A DNA stretch of 27,181 nucleotides. Source: an uncultured Burkholderiales bacterium (GTDB lineage: Bacteria > Pseudomonadota > Gammaproteobacteria > Burkholderiales > Burkholderiaceae_E). The position numbers and the translations under genes were made by a program. The first letter of the stretch is position 1; each line of letters begins with the position of its first letter. Location: contig CAIUGQ010000394.1 in assembly GCA_903898725.1 (NCBI GenBank), forward strand, positions 1 through 27,181, read 5' to 3'. The notes under the pieces were generated by a model, which did not search any database, was not told the origin of the DNA, and saw only the letters and a program-made list of their open reading frames with translations. Positions 13,659 to 20,535 of this stretch are shown here, one piece after another.

Positions 13659-13687
13659 AGTATATAAACCGCGGGGCGCCGGGTCAA
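13659..13687 (-). promoter_or_regulatory. Sigma-70 promoter of rplU-rpmA
   Basis: On the minus strand TTGACC (13687-13682) and TATACT (13664-13659) are separated by exactly 17 bp, each with 5 of 6 consensus bases. The predicted start is near 13652, giving a leader of about 65 nt. Confidence 0.75.
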
Positions 13688-13715
13688 CCGGTCGGCCCCG
13701 GACGTCACGCATCGC

Positions 13716-13721
13716 TATAAT
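13716..13721 (+). promoter_or_regulatory. -10 box of the ispB promoter
   Basis: A perfect TATAAT lies 58 nt upstream of the ispB start. No recognisable -35 lies 16-18 bp upstream (the region reads CGGCCC), so an activator or a weak promoter is likely. Confidence 0.55.
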
Positions 13722-13778
13722 CCGCCCGACGCGGGCTCCGCCGCGTCGTCGGCCGTACACCCCACCCCGGATCGCGTC

Positions 13779-14768
13779 TTGCGCCCCCCTGCCCTGCCTC
13801 CCGCCGTTGTCGGCGACCTCGCCGACATGGACCGCCTGATCGGGCAACGGCTCCGGTCGGAGGTCGTGCTGGTGAACACCGTCGCCGACTACATCGTCGG
13901 GGCGGGCGGCAAGCGGCTGCGCCCGGTCATGCTGCTGCTGTCGGCGCGGGCGCTGGGCTACGGCGGGCGGCCCGGCGAGCGCGAGGCGGCGCACCATGTG
14001 CTGCTGGCGACGGTCGTCGAGTTCATCCACACCGCGACCCTTCTTCACGACGACGTGGTCGACGAATCCGAGCTGCGACGCGGCCGCGAGACCGCGAACG
14101 CGGCGTTCGGCAACGCCGCCTCGGTGCTGGTCGGCGACTTCCTCTACTCCCGCGCGTTCCAGATGATGGTCGAGGTCGACCGGATGCCGGTGATGAAGAT
14201 CCTGGCGGACGCGACCAACACCATCGCCGAGGGCGAGGTGCTGCAGCTGATGAACGTCAATGACCCGGACGTCGACGAGGCGCGGTACCTGCAGGTCATC
14301 CGCTACAAGACGGCCCGCCTGTTCGAGGCGGCCGCCCGGCTCGGGGCGGTGCTGGTCGATGCCGATCCGACGGTCGAGGCCGCCGCCGCCGAGTTCGGCC
14401 GCCGCATCGGGACCGCGTTCCAGCTGATCGACGACGTGCTGGACTATTCCGGGGTGACTGCCGACATCGGCAAGAACGTCGGCGACGACCTGCGCGAGGG
14501 CAAGCCCACGCTGCCGCTGATCCACGTGATGCGGCACGGCGGCGCGACGGCACGCGAGCTGGTCCGCGAGGCGATCCGCGAGGGGCATACCGAGCACTTC
14601 GCCGAGATCATGGCCGCGATCGACGCCACCGGCGCGCTCGACTACACCCGCCGCCGGGCGCGCGAGGAGGTCGATGCGGGCCGGGCGGCCCTGCAGTGCT
14701 TCCCGGACGGGGAGCATCGGGCGGCGCTGATCGCGCTCGCCGAACACGCCGTCGAGCGTGACCGCTGA
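13779..14768 (+). CDS. ispB: Polyprenyl (octaprenyl) diphosphate synthase
   Basis: A 329-residue trans-prenyltransferase that extends farnesyl diphosphate with isopentenyl diphosphate to make the ubiquinone side chain. The two aspartate-rich motifs are LLHDDVVDESELRRG (D91, D92, D95) and FQLIDDVLDY (D218, D219, D222). GAGGKRLRP near residues 44-52 binds the diphosphate. The start is probably the TTG at 13779, which gives the family-typical N-terminal lead (LPPAVVGDLADMDRLIGQRL). The first ATG in frame, at 13827, would remove 16 residues of it. It is divergent from rplU and followed by tRNA-Pro, the usual betaproteobacterial order. Product chain length (C40 is typical in this group) is not certain from sequence. 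Confidence 0.94.
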   Translation: MRPPALPPAVVGDLADMDRLIGQRLRSEVVLVNTVADYIVGAGGKRLRPVMLLLSARALGYGGRPGEREAAHHVLLATVVEFIHTATLLHDDVVDESELRRGRETANAAFGNAASVLVGDFLYSRAFQMMVEVDRMPVMKILADATNTIAEGEVLQLMNVNDPDVDEARYLQVIRYKTARLFEAAARLGAVLVDADPTVEAAAAEFGRRIGTAFQLIDDVLDYSGVTADIGKNVGDDLREGKPTLPLIHVMRHGGATARELVREAIREGHTEHFAEIMAAIDATGALDYTRRRAREEVDAGRAALQCFPDGEHRAALIALAEHAVERDR

Positions 14769-14793
14769 CAGGCGACGCGCCTGCTGCTATACT
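14765..14793 (+). promoter_or_regulatory. Sigma-70 promoter of tRNA-Pro
   Basis: CTGACA (14765-14770) and TATACT (14788-14793) are spaced by exactly 17 bp. The -35 overlaps the ispB stop codon (14766-14768). The predicted start is near 14800, about 49 nt before the mature tRNA. Confidence 0.7.
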
Positions 14794-14848
14794 GATCGAC
14801 TCTCTCGACGCACGGCAGCCGAATGGCTCGGTGCGGCGATGGGTCCCT

Positions 14849-14925
14849 CGGGGTGTAGCTTAGCCTGGTAGAGCGCTACGTTCGGGACGTAGAGGCCGGA
14901 GGTTCGAATCCTCTCACCCCGACCA
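14849..14925 (+). tRNA. tRNA-Pro (anticodon CGG)
   Basis: A 77-nt cloverleaf. The acceptor stem is CGGGGTG with CACCCCG, discriminator A, and CCA is encoded (14923-14925). The anticodon arm CTACG-TTCGGGA-CGTAG carries anticodon CGG at 14883-14885, which reads CCG. The T arm is GGAGG-TTCGAAT-CCTCT. It has its own promoter and terminator. Confidence 0.97.
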
Positions 14926-14939
14926 GATTGCACAACGGA

Positions 14940-14970
14940 ACGGCCGCAGACATGCGGCCGTGTTCGTTTT
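14940..14970 (+). terminator. Rho-independent terminator of tRNA-Pro
   Basis: ACGGCCGCA (14940-14948) and TGCGGCCGT (14953-14961) form a 9-bp perfect stem with a GACA loop, followed by GTTCGTTTT. It starts 15 nt after the tRNA 3' end. Confidence 0.8.
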
Positions 14971-15137
14971 GCGGCGCGATCCGCGGCGTGTGCCCCGGCG
15001 CGAGAAGCACGTCACGGCGCGCCGGCTTTGGTCGGGTTACAAGTCGAGTGCGGGCCGATGCGTCACTGCGTCCCCGCGCCCGGCCGTCTGCGGCCGCCCT
15101 TCGGCCCCGCCGCACCCGCCTTGCGAACCACCCCGAG

Positions 15138-17297
15138 ATGATCGACCGCGCACCCCCCACGCCCTCGTCCGGCGCAATCGACGCCGGCCGGGTCGCGGGT
15201 CGTCGCGACGGGGGACGGTCGCGCGAGGCCGCACGGGCCGAACCGGCCGGACGTGCCGAACAAGCGGGACGTGCCGAGAAGGCGGGACGCACCGAAGCCG
15301 CCGCGGGCCACCTCGCGCTCGCGTACCGCCCCGACATCGACGGGCTGAGGGCCGTCGCCGTGCTGCTCGTCCTCGCCTTCCACGTGCTGCGCGGCCGGCC
15401 GGCCGGTGGCTTCGTCGGGGTCGACGTCTTCTTCGTGCTCTCGGGCTTCCTGATCACCTCGATCCTGCTGCGCGACCTCGAGGACGGCCGCTTCTCGCTC
15501 GCGGGCTTCTACGAACGCCGCGTGCGGCGGATCTTTCCCGCACTGATCGTCGTCATGGGATGCGGGCTGCTGCTCGGCTGGTACGCGCTGCTGCCCGACG
15601 AGTTCGCGCGGCTCGGGCTGCACGTGGCCGGTGGCGCGAGCTTCCTGTCGAACCTGCTGCTGTGGAACGAGAGCGGCTACTTCGACCGGGTCGCCGAGAC
15701 CAAGCCGCTGCTCCACCTCTGGAGCCTCGCCATCGAGGAGCAGTTCTACATCGTCTGGCCGCTGGTCCTCGCGCTCGCCTGGCGCCGGCGCGGCGCGCTG
15801 CCGACGGTGATCACGACGCTGGCCCTCGCCTCGTTCGCGCTCGGCCTCGTCCTGACCGCGACCGTGCCGACGCTCGCCTTCTACCTGCCGCTGTCACGGG
15901 GCTGGGAACTGATGGCGGGCGGTCTGCTGGCCTGGGTCGTGCTGGCCCGGCCGGCGCTGCTCGAGCGCGGCGGGGACCTGCGCGCCCTCCTCGGCGCGCT
16001 GCTGCTGGCCGCCGGCGTCCTGGCGATCTCCTCGAGCCGGCCGTTCCCGGGCGCCTGGGCGCTGCTGCCGGTGGTGGGCACCGTCCTGCTGATCTCGGCC
16101 GGGCCGCAGGCGTGGCTCAACCGCCGGCTGCTCGCCAACCCGGTCGCCGTCTTCTTCGGCCGCATCAGCTATCCGCTCTACCTGTGGCACTGGCTGCTGC
16201 TGGCGTTCCTGAACATCACCGAACAGGGCGCGGCCTCGATGCGCGTGCGGCTGGCGGCGGCGGGACTGTCGGTCGTGGCCGCCTGGCTCACCTGGCGGTT
16301 CGTCGAGCGCCCGATCCGCGAGCACCCGCGCGGCGCCCGCACGGCGCTGTCGCTGCTCGCGCTGATGGGCCTGCTCGGTGTGGCCGGCCTGCTCGCGCAC
16401 CAGCGACTGCTGCCCGCGCAGGCGGCGGCACAGCCTCGCGCCGACGAGATCGCCGAAGCCTTCTCGTGGACCGAGGCCGACAACCGCGACGCGGCCTGCA
16501 TGCGCCGCCATCCCGGTCACCGCTTCTGCCGCATCGATGCCGATGCGCAGCCGACGGTCGCGCTGGTCGGCGACAGCCATGCGAACCAGTTCTTCCCCGG
16601 GCTCGCCGCCGAACTGCGCGCGCGCGGCGAGAACCTGCTGCTGCTGGCTCGACCGCACTGTCCGCCGCTGCTCGACGTCACCAGCGGCTATGCGTCGAAG
16701 GCCGACTGGTGCGAGGGCGAGACGAGCCGATCGCTGCGCACGGTCGCGCAGGATCCGCGCATCCGCACGGTGATCCTCGCCGGCAACTGGCACCTGTACG
16801 TCGCCGGCGACCGGTTCCACCGCCACCACCGCTTCCAGCCGCCGTGGCGCATCGCGCCGGCCGACGGTGGGCCGGCGGGCACGAACACCGAGTTGTTCGT
16901 CGAACGGCTCGGTCGCTCGATCGCGCTGCTTCAGGCGGCGGGCAAGCGCGTGGTGGTGATCCGCCAGATCCCCGAACTCGACTTCGAGCCGCGGCACTGC
17001 GTGATGCCGCGCCACGTGAGCCTGAGCCGTCTCGACGACGGGTCCTGCGAGGGGGTGCGACGCAGCGATGCGCTCGGCTACCTCGGCGAGTACCTGCCCG
17101 CCCTGGAGGCCGCGCTGCGGCCGTTCCCCGGCGTGAGCGTCTGGGATCCGGCGCAGGTGCTGTGCGACGGGCCGTTCTGCCGATACGTCGAGGACGGCAT
17201 CACGCTGTACCAGGACGACCTGCACCTGTCGCGCCCGGGCTCGGCACGCGTGGCCGCCTGGCTGATGCAGCGCCACCCGATGACCTGGGCGCGCTGA
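15138..17297 (+). CDS. Acyltransferase 3 family protein with C-terminal SGNH domain (OafA-type O-acetyltransferase)
   Basis: A 719-residue inner-membrane protein. After a charged N-terminal region, the acyltransferase-3 domain (about 64-430) begins YRPDIDGLRAVAVL, with the catalytic His H82 in LAFHVLRG, then FVGVDVFFVLSGFLIT and FYERRVRRIFPAL. It has about 10-11 hydrophobic segments. The C-terminal periplasmic SGNH domain has GDS-H at 478-481 (LVGDSHANQFFPGL) and the D-x-x-H pair D693/H696 (QDDLHLSRPG). Proteins of this design move acetyl groups across the membrane onto surface polysaccharide, typically O-antigen or peptidoglycan. The ATG at 15138 is the nearest sensible start. Residues 34-51 are three imperfect copies of AExAGR. 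It lies downstream of a tRNA-Pro terminator, alone between tRNA and folE. The glycan substrate is unknown. Confidence 0.9.
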   Translation: MIDRAPPTPSSGAIDAGRVAGRRDGGRSREAARAEPAGRAEQAGRAEKAGRTEAAAGHLALAYRPDIDGLRAVAVLLVLAFHVLRGRPAGGFVGVDVFFVLSGFLITSILLRDLEDGRFSLAGFYERRVRRIFPALIVVMGCGLLLGWYALLPDEFARLGLHVAGGASFLSNLLLWNESGYFDRVAETKPLLHLWSLAIEEQFYIVWPLVLALAWRRRGALPTVITTLALASFALGLVLTATVPTLAFYLPLSRGWELMAGGLLAWVVLARPALLERGGDLRALLGALLLAAGVLAISSSRPFPGAWALLPVVGTVLLISAGPQAWLNRRLLANPVAVFFGRISYPLYLWHWLLLAFLNITEQGAASMRVRLAAAGLSVVAAWLTWRFVERPIREHPRGARTALSLLALMGLLGVAGLLAHQRLLPAQAAAQPRADEIAEAFSWTEADNRDAACMRRHPGHRFCRIDADAQPTVALVGDSHANQFFPGLAAELRARGENLLLLARPHCPPLLDVTSGYASKADWCEGETSRSLRTVAQDPRIRTVILAGNWHLYVAGDRFHRHHRFQPPWRIAPADGGPAGTNTELFVERLGRSIALLQAAGKRVVVIRQIPELDFEPRHCVMPRHVSLSRLDDGSCEGVRRSDALGYLGEYLPALEAALRPFPGVSVWDPAQVLCDGPFCRYVEDGITLYQDDLHLSRPGSARVAAWLMQRHPMTWAR
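15237..15290 (+). repeat. Three 18-bp tandem repeats in the acyltransferase N terminus
   Basis: Three imperfect copies of an 18-bp unit (15237-15254, 15255-15272, 15273-15290) encode AEPAGR, AEQAGR and AEKAGR. A degenerate fourth start (TEAAAG) follows. This in-frame repeat lies before the first membrane segment. Confidence 0.7.
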
Positions 17298-17371
17298 GGC
17301 CACCGCGTCCCTGATCCCCGGACGAACCGGTCCAGCCGGTCATGGCCCGGGTTCTCGAGACGGGAGGTACG

Positions 17372-18157
17372 ATGCCTGATCGCCACGACCGTCTCGCCAC
17401 GCCACGCATGGCCATCGATCCGACCCGCAACGCAGGCGCATCCTCCGCGCGACATGCCCCGCACGATCACGGCGCGCACGGGCACGACCCCGCCGGACAC
17501 GCCTCGCACGATGCCTCGCACGGTGCCGTGCACGACCACGATCCGGCCCCCGCGGCGCCGCCGGGCGTGGGCATCGCCCGGCGCGACGCGTTCGATGCGC
17601 CGGCCTTCGAACGCGCGGTCACCGATCTGCTGAGGGCCTGCGGCCTGGCCCCCGACGCGGCCCACATGGGCCGCACCCCGCAGCGCGTGCGCGAGCTCTG
17701 GCAGCGGCGCCTGCTCGGCGGCTACGACCTCGATCCGGCCGCCGCGCTCGGCGAGGGCTTCGCCGACACCCGCGACGACCTGGTGGTGATCCGCGGCATC
17801 GCGGTGCACGGCGTGTGCCCGCATCACCTGGTGCCGTTTCGCGGCGTGGCGCACGTGGGCTACCTGCCCGGAGGGCGCCTGCACGGCTTCGGGCGGATCG
17901 CGCGGATGGTCGACGCGATCGGCCACCGCTTCACCTACCAGGAGTGGATGACCCGCGACGTCGCCGAGGCGCTGGTGGTGCACGGCCATGCGCGGGGCGC
18001 CGCCTGCGTCATCGAGGCCGAGCAGCTGTGTCTGCTGCTCGGCGAGGACCGGCGCGGCGACGAGCGCGTGGTCACGCAGGCCTTCGTCGGCAGCTTCCAG
18101 CATTCCGACCGCGACCGCGCCGAGTTCCTGCGCGCGATCGAGCCGCACGGGCGCTGA
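17372..18157 (+). CDS. folE: GTP cyclohydrolase I-family protein with His-rich N terminus
   Basis: A 261-residue T-fold protein of the GTP cyclohydrolase I (FolE) family, which makes dihydroneopterin triphosphate for folate. GGGAGG lies 5 nt before the ATG at 17372, so this is preferred to the ATG at 17342. Residues 28-56 hold ten His, a likely metal-binding extension. The catalytic domain spans about 72-258. The zinc ligands are kept as C149, H152 (VCPHHLVPF) and C220 (EAEQLCLLL), and the QE pair in TYQEWMT is kept. By alignment from memory with E. coli FolE, Ser135 is Gly, Lys136 is Arg, His179 is Gln (Q218) and Arg185 is not aligned. It is therefore a divergent member and its activity is uncertain. 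It faces a Bug-type gene across a hairpin. Confidence 0.8.
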   Translation: MPDRHDRLATPRMAIDPTRNAGASSARHAPHDHGAHGHDPAGHASHDASHGAVHDHDPAPAAPPGVGIARRDAFDAPAFERAVTDLLRACGLAPDAAHMGRTPQRVRELWQRRLLGGYDLDPAAALGEGFADTRDDLVVIRGIAVHGVCPHHLVPFRGVAHVGYLPGGRLHGFGRIARMVDAIGHRFTYQEWMTRDVAEALVVHGHARGAACVIEAEQLCLLLGEDRRGDERVVTQAFVGSFQHSDRDRAEFLRAIEPHGR

Positions 18158-18166
18158 GCGCGCCCA

Positions 18167-18189
18167 CCGTCCCCGCGCGGCGGGGACGG
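18167..18189. terminator. Bidirectional terminator candidate between folE and the Bug gene
   Basis: CCGTCCCCGC (18167-18176) and GCGGGGACGG (18180-18189) form a 10-bp perfect stem with a 3-nt loop. It is centred in the 45-nt gap between two convergent genes. It lacks U-tracts on both sides. Confidence 0.5.
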
Positions 18190-18202
18190 CCCGACACGGC
18201 GC

Positions 18203-19180
18203 TCAGTCGCCGGCGCGGATGCCGTGCTCGCGCACGACCTTGGCCCACTTCACGGCCTGCTCGTCGATGAACTTGGCGAACGCATCGGGCGAGGACGCGA
18301 CGATGTTCATCCCCTGGCCGCCGAGCCGCTCGGCGATCTGCGGATCGCGCAGGATCTTCGCGAGTTCGGCGTTCATCCGCGCGACGATCGCCGGCGGCGT
18401 CTTCGCCGGCGCGAGCACACCCCACCAGGCGGTCGCCTCGAAGCCCGGGACGCCGGCCTCGGCGACGGTGGGCACGTTCGGCAGCACCGGGTCGCGCGTG
18501 GCGGTCGTCACGGCCAGCGGCACGAGCGCGCCGCTGCGGATGTGCGGCGCCAGCAGCGCGATGCTGCCGATGGCGATCGGCACGTGGCCGGCGAACGCGT
18601 CCTGCGCGAGCGGACCGCCGCCCTTGTAGGGCACGTGCGTGCCGGTGAAGCCCGCCTGCGCGCCCATCTGCGTGATCGCCAGGTGCGCGAGGCTGCCCGA
18701 GCCGATCGTGCCGTACTGCGGCAGTCCGGGCTTGGCCTTGGAGGCCGCCAGCAGATCCGCGAAGGTCTTGTAGGGCTGCGCGGTCGAATGCCCGGTGATC
18801 ACCATCGCACCGGTCGCCACCAGCATGATCGGCGCGAGGTCGGCCTTCGTGTCGAACGGGAGGTTGGGAATCAGGCTCGGGTTCACCGCGTGCGTGTCGA
18901 ACACGACCACGAAGGTGTAGCCGTCAGGCGCCGACTTCGCGACGAAGCCGGTGCCCACCGAGCCGCTCGCGCCGGCGCGGTTCTCGACGATCACCGGCTG
19001 GCCGAGCGCCTGCGACAGCGGCGGCGCGAACACCCGGGCCAGCAGGTCGGCGGTGCCGCCGGGCGGGAACGGCGCGACGAGGCGCACCGTCCGGTTCGGC
19101 CAGGCATCGGACTGGGCGGCGGCAGCCAGCGGCAGTGCCATCGCGAGTGCGGCCAGGCCGCGACGCAGCATCGGGATCAA
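18203..19180 (-). CDS. Bug-family (TctC) tripartite tricarboxylate transporter substrate-binding protein
   Basis: A 325-residue periplasmic binding protein of the Bug/TctC family, which is greatly expanded in Burkholderiales. The signal peptide is MLRRGLAALAMALPLAAAAQS. The mature start WPNRTVRLVAPFPPGGTADLLAR is diagnostic. NRAGASGSVGTGFVAKSAPDGYTF and the later HVPYKGGGPLAQD are further family signatures. The first part binds carboxylates through two loops and bound water. No tctA or tctB is nearby, so this is an orphan receptor; the ligand is unknown. I prefer a TTG start at 19180 (MIPMLRRG) because GAGGAG lies 6 nt upstream of it. The ATG at 19171 would be 15 nt from that box. It lies 103 nt downstream of the DAHP synthase gene on the same strand. 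Confidence 0.9.
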   Translation of the reverse strand: MIPMLRRGLAALAMALPLAAAAQSDAWPNRTVRLVAPFPPGGTADLLARVFAPPLSQALGQPVIVENRAGASGSVGTGFVAKSAPDGYTFVVVFDTHAVNPSLIPNLPFDTKADLAPIMLVATGAMVITGHSTAQPYKTFADLLAASKAKPGLPQYGTIGSGSLAHLAITQMGAQAGFTGTHVPYKGGGPLAQDAFAGHVPIAIGSIALLAPHIRSGALVPLAVTTATRDPVLPNVPTVAEAGVPGFEATAWWGVLAPAKTPPAIVARMNAELAKILRDPQIAERLGGQGMNIVASSPDAFAKFIDEQAVKWAKVVREHGIRAGD

Positions 19181-19229
19181 GCGTGTCTCCTCGGTCTTCG
19201 CGGCCTTAGGTCGGCCTGCGCTGGACGAC

Positions 19230-19235
19230 AGTGTA
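19230..19235 (-). promoter_or_regulatory. Candidate -10 box of the Bug gene
   Basis: TACACT on the minus strand lies 50 nt upstream of the TTG start, in the 103-nt gap after the DAHP synthase gene. No -35 is recognisable. Confidence 0.25.
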
Positions 19236-19283
19236 GGCGTCGGGGGTGCCGCGCGGCGCGAAGGCCGGGCGGCATCGCGGGGA

Positions 19284-20384
19284 TCAGCCCGCGCGGCGCC
19301 GCGCGACCGCGTCGGCGAGTCGCTCGAGTGCGTCGACCGTCTCCGGCCAGCCCAGGCACGCGTCGGTGATGCTCTGGCCGCGCCGCAGCACGGCCGGGTC
19401 GTCGCGCCCCGGCACGAAGGGCTGCGCACCGGCCTCGAGGTGGCTCTCGATCATCACGCCGAACACCTGCCGGCTGCCGCCGCCGACCTGCGCGGCGAGG
19501 TCGGCCGCGACCTCGAGCTGGCGCTCGTGGCGCTTGGCGCTGTTCGCATGCGAGCAGTCGACCATCAGGGTCGGCGCGAGGCCGGCGGCCGCGAGCGCCT
19601 CGCAGGCCGCGGCCACGTTCGCCGCATCGTGGTTCGGCGCCCGGCCGCCGCGCAGGATCGCATGGCAGTCGGGATTGCCCCGGGTGCGGACCATCGCGAC
19701 ACCGCCGTTCTTGTGCACGCCGAGGAAGTGGTGGGCCCGCATCGCCGCCTGGATCGCATCGATCGCGACCTTCACGTTGCCGTCGGTGCCGTTCTTGAAG
19801 CCGATCGGCGCCGACGAGCCGGAGGCCAGCTCGCGGTGCACCTGACTCTCGGTGGTGCGTGCGCCGATCGCGCCCCACGCGACCAGGTCGCCGATGTACT
19901 GCGGCGAGATCGTGTCGAGCAGCTCGCTGCCCGCCGGCACGCCGAGCCGCCCGATGTCGATCATCAGCTGGCGCGCGATCCGCAGGCCCTCGTTGATGCG
20001 GAAGCTGCCGTCGAGGTAGGGGTCGTTGATCAGCCCCTTCCAGCCGACGGTGGTGCGCGGCTTCTCGAAGTAGACCCGCATCACCACCTCGAGCCGGTCG
20101 CCGAGCCGCAGGCGCTCGCCGGCCAGGCGATGCGCGTACTCGAGCGCGGAGGCCGGATCGTGGATCGAGCACGGCCCGACCACCACCAGCAGCCGGTCGT
20201 CGCGACCCTGCAGGATCGCGCGGATGCGCTCGCGGGTGTCCGCCACCAGCGCCTCGACCGCGGTGCCCTGGATCGGAAAGAACCGGATCAGGTGCTCGGG
20301 CGGCGGCAGCAGCTGGACCTGATCGACGCGGGCGTCGTCGGTCAGCGAGGTACGGTCGTTCGGGGCGGCGGCATCGGCGGACAT
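19284..20384 (-). CDS. aroG: 3-deoxy-7-phosphoheptulonate (DAHP) synthase, class I AroG/AroF/AroH type
   Basis: A 366-residue cytoplasmic enzyme that condenses phosphoenolpyruvate and erythrose 4-phosphate, the first step of the shikimate pathway. Conserved segments include LVVVGPCSIHDP near 67-78, MRVYFEKPRTTVGWKGLIND near 101-120, LDTISPQYIGDLVAWGAIGA near 160-179, IGFKNGTDGNVKVAIDA near 197-213 and VDCSHANSAK near 276-285. The length and motifs match E. coli AroG/F/H. Which aromatic amino acid inhibits it cannot be read from the sequence; the symbol aroG is used for the family. The ATG at 20384 fits family length. It is divergent from the photolyase gene across 151 bp, with a weak -10-like TAGACT (20424-20419) on its strand. 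Confidence 0.95.
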   Translation of the reverse strand: MSADAAAPNDRTSLTDDARVDQVQLLPPPEHLIRFFPIQGTAVEALVADTRERIRAILQGRDDRLLVVVGPCSIHDPASALEYAHRLAGERLRLGDRLEVVMRVYFEKPRTTVGWKGLINDPYLDGSFRINEGLRIARQLMIDIGRLGVPAGSELLDTISPQYIGDLVAWGAIGARTTESQVHRELASGSSAPIGFKNGTDGNVKVAIDAIQAAMRAHHFLGVHKNGGVAMVRTRGNPDCHAILRGGRAPNHDAANVAAACEALAAAGLAPTLMVDCSHANSAKRHERQLEVAADLAAQVGGGSRQVFGVMIESHLEAGAQPFVPGRDDPAVLRRGQSITDACLGWPETVDALERLADAVARRRAG

Positions 20385-20535
20385 GGCTCGGGATCGGCTT
20401 CGGACGACGGGAGCCGCGAGTCTATCGAAGGCCGGCGCCCGCCGCCGGCCGACGCCGCAGGCGCGCCGCGTGCCGCGGGCGCCGCGCCCGGGTCCGCACC
20501 CTGCAACTTGCGGCGTCGCGCGGCGTCGTCTTCGC

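Noticed and set aside
14928..15137. 70-residue N-terminal extension of the acyltransferase from an ATG or alternative start just after the tRNA
   Set aside because: It would start inside or before the tRNA terminator, and its composition is Arg-rich without domain similarity. The ATG at 15138 is a better start.
14849..17297. Genomic island inserted at tRNA-Pro
   Set aside because: There is no integrase, no duplicated tRNA 3' end and no base-composition break. The gene order upstream is the ordinary chromosomal one.
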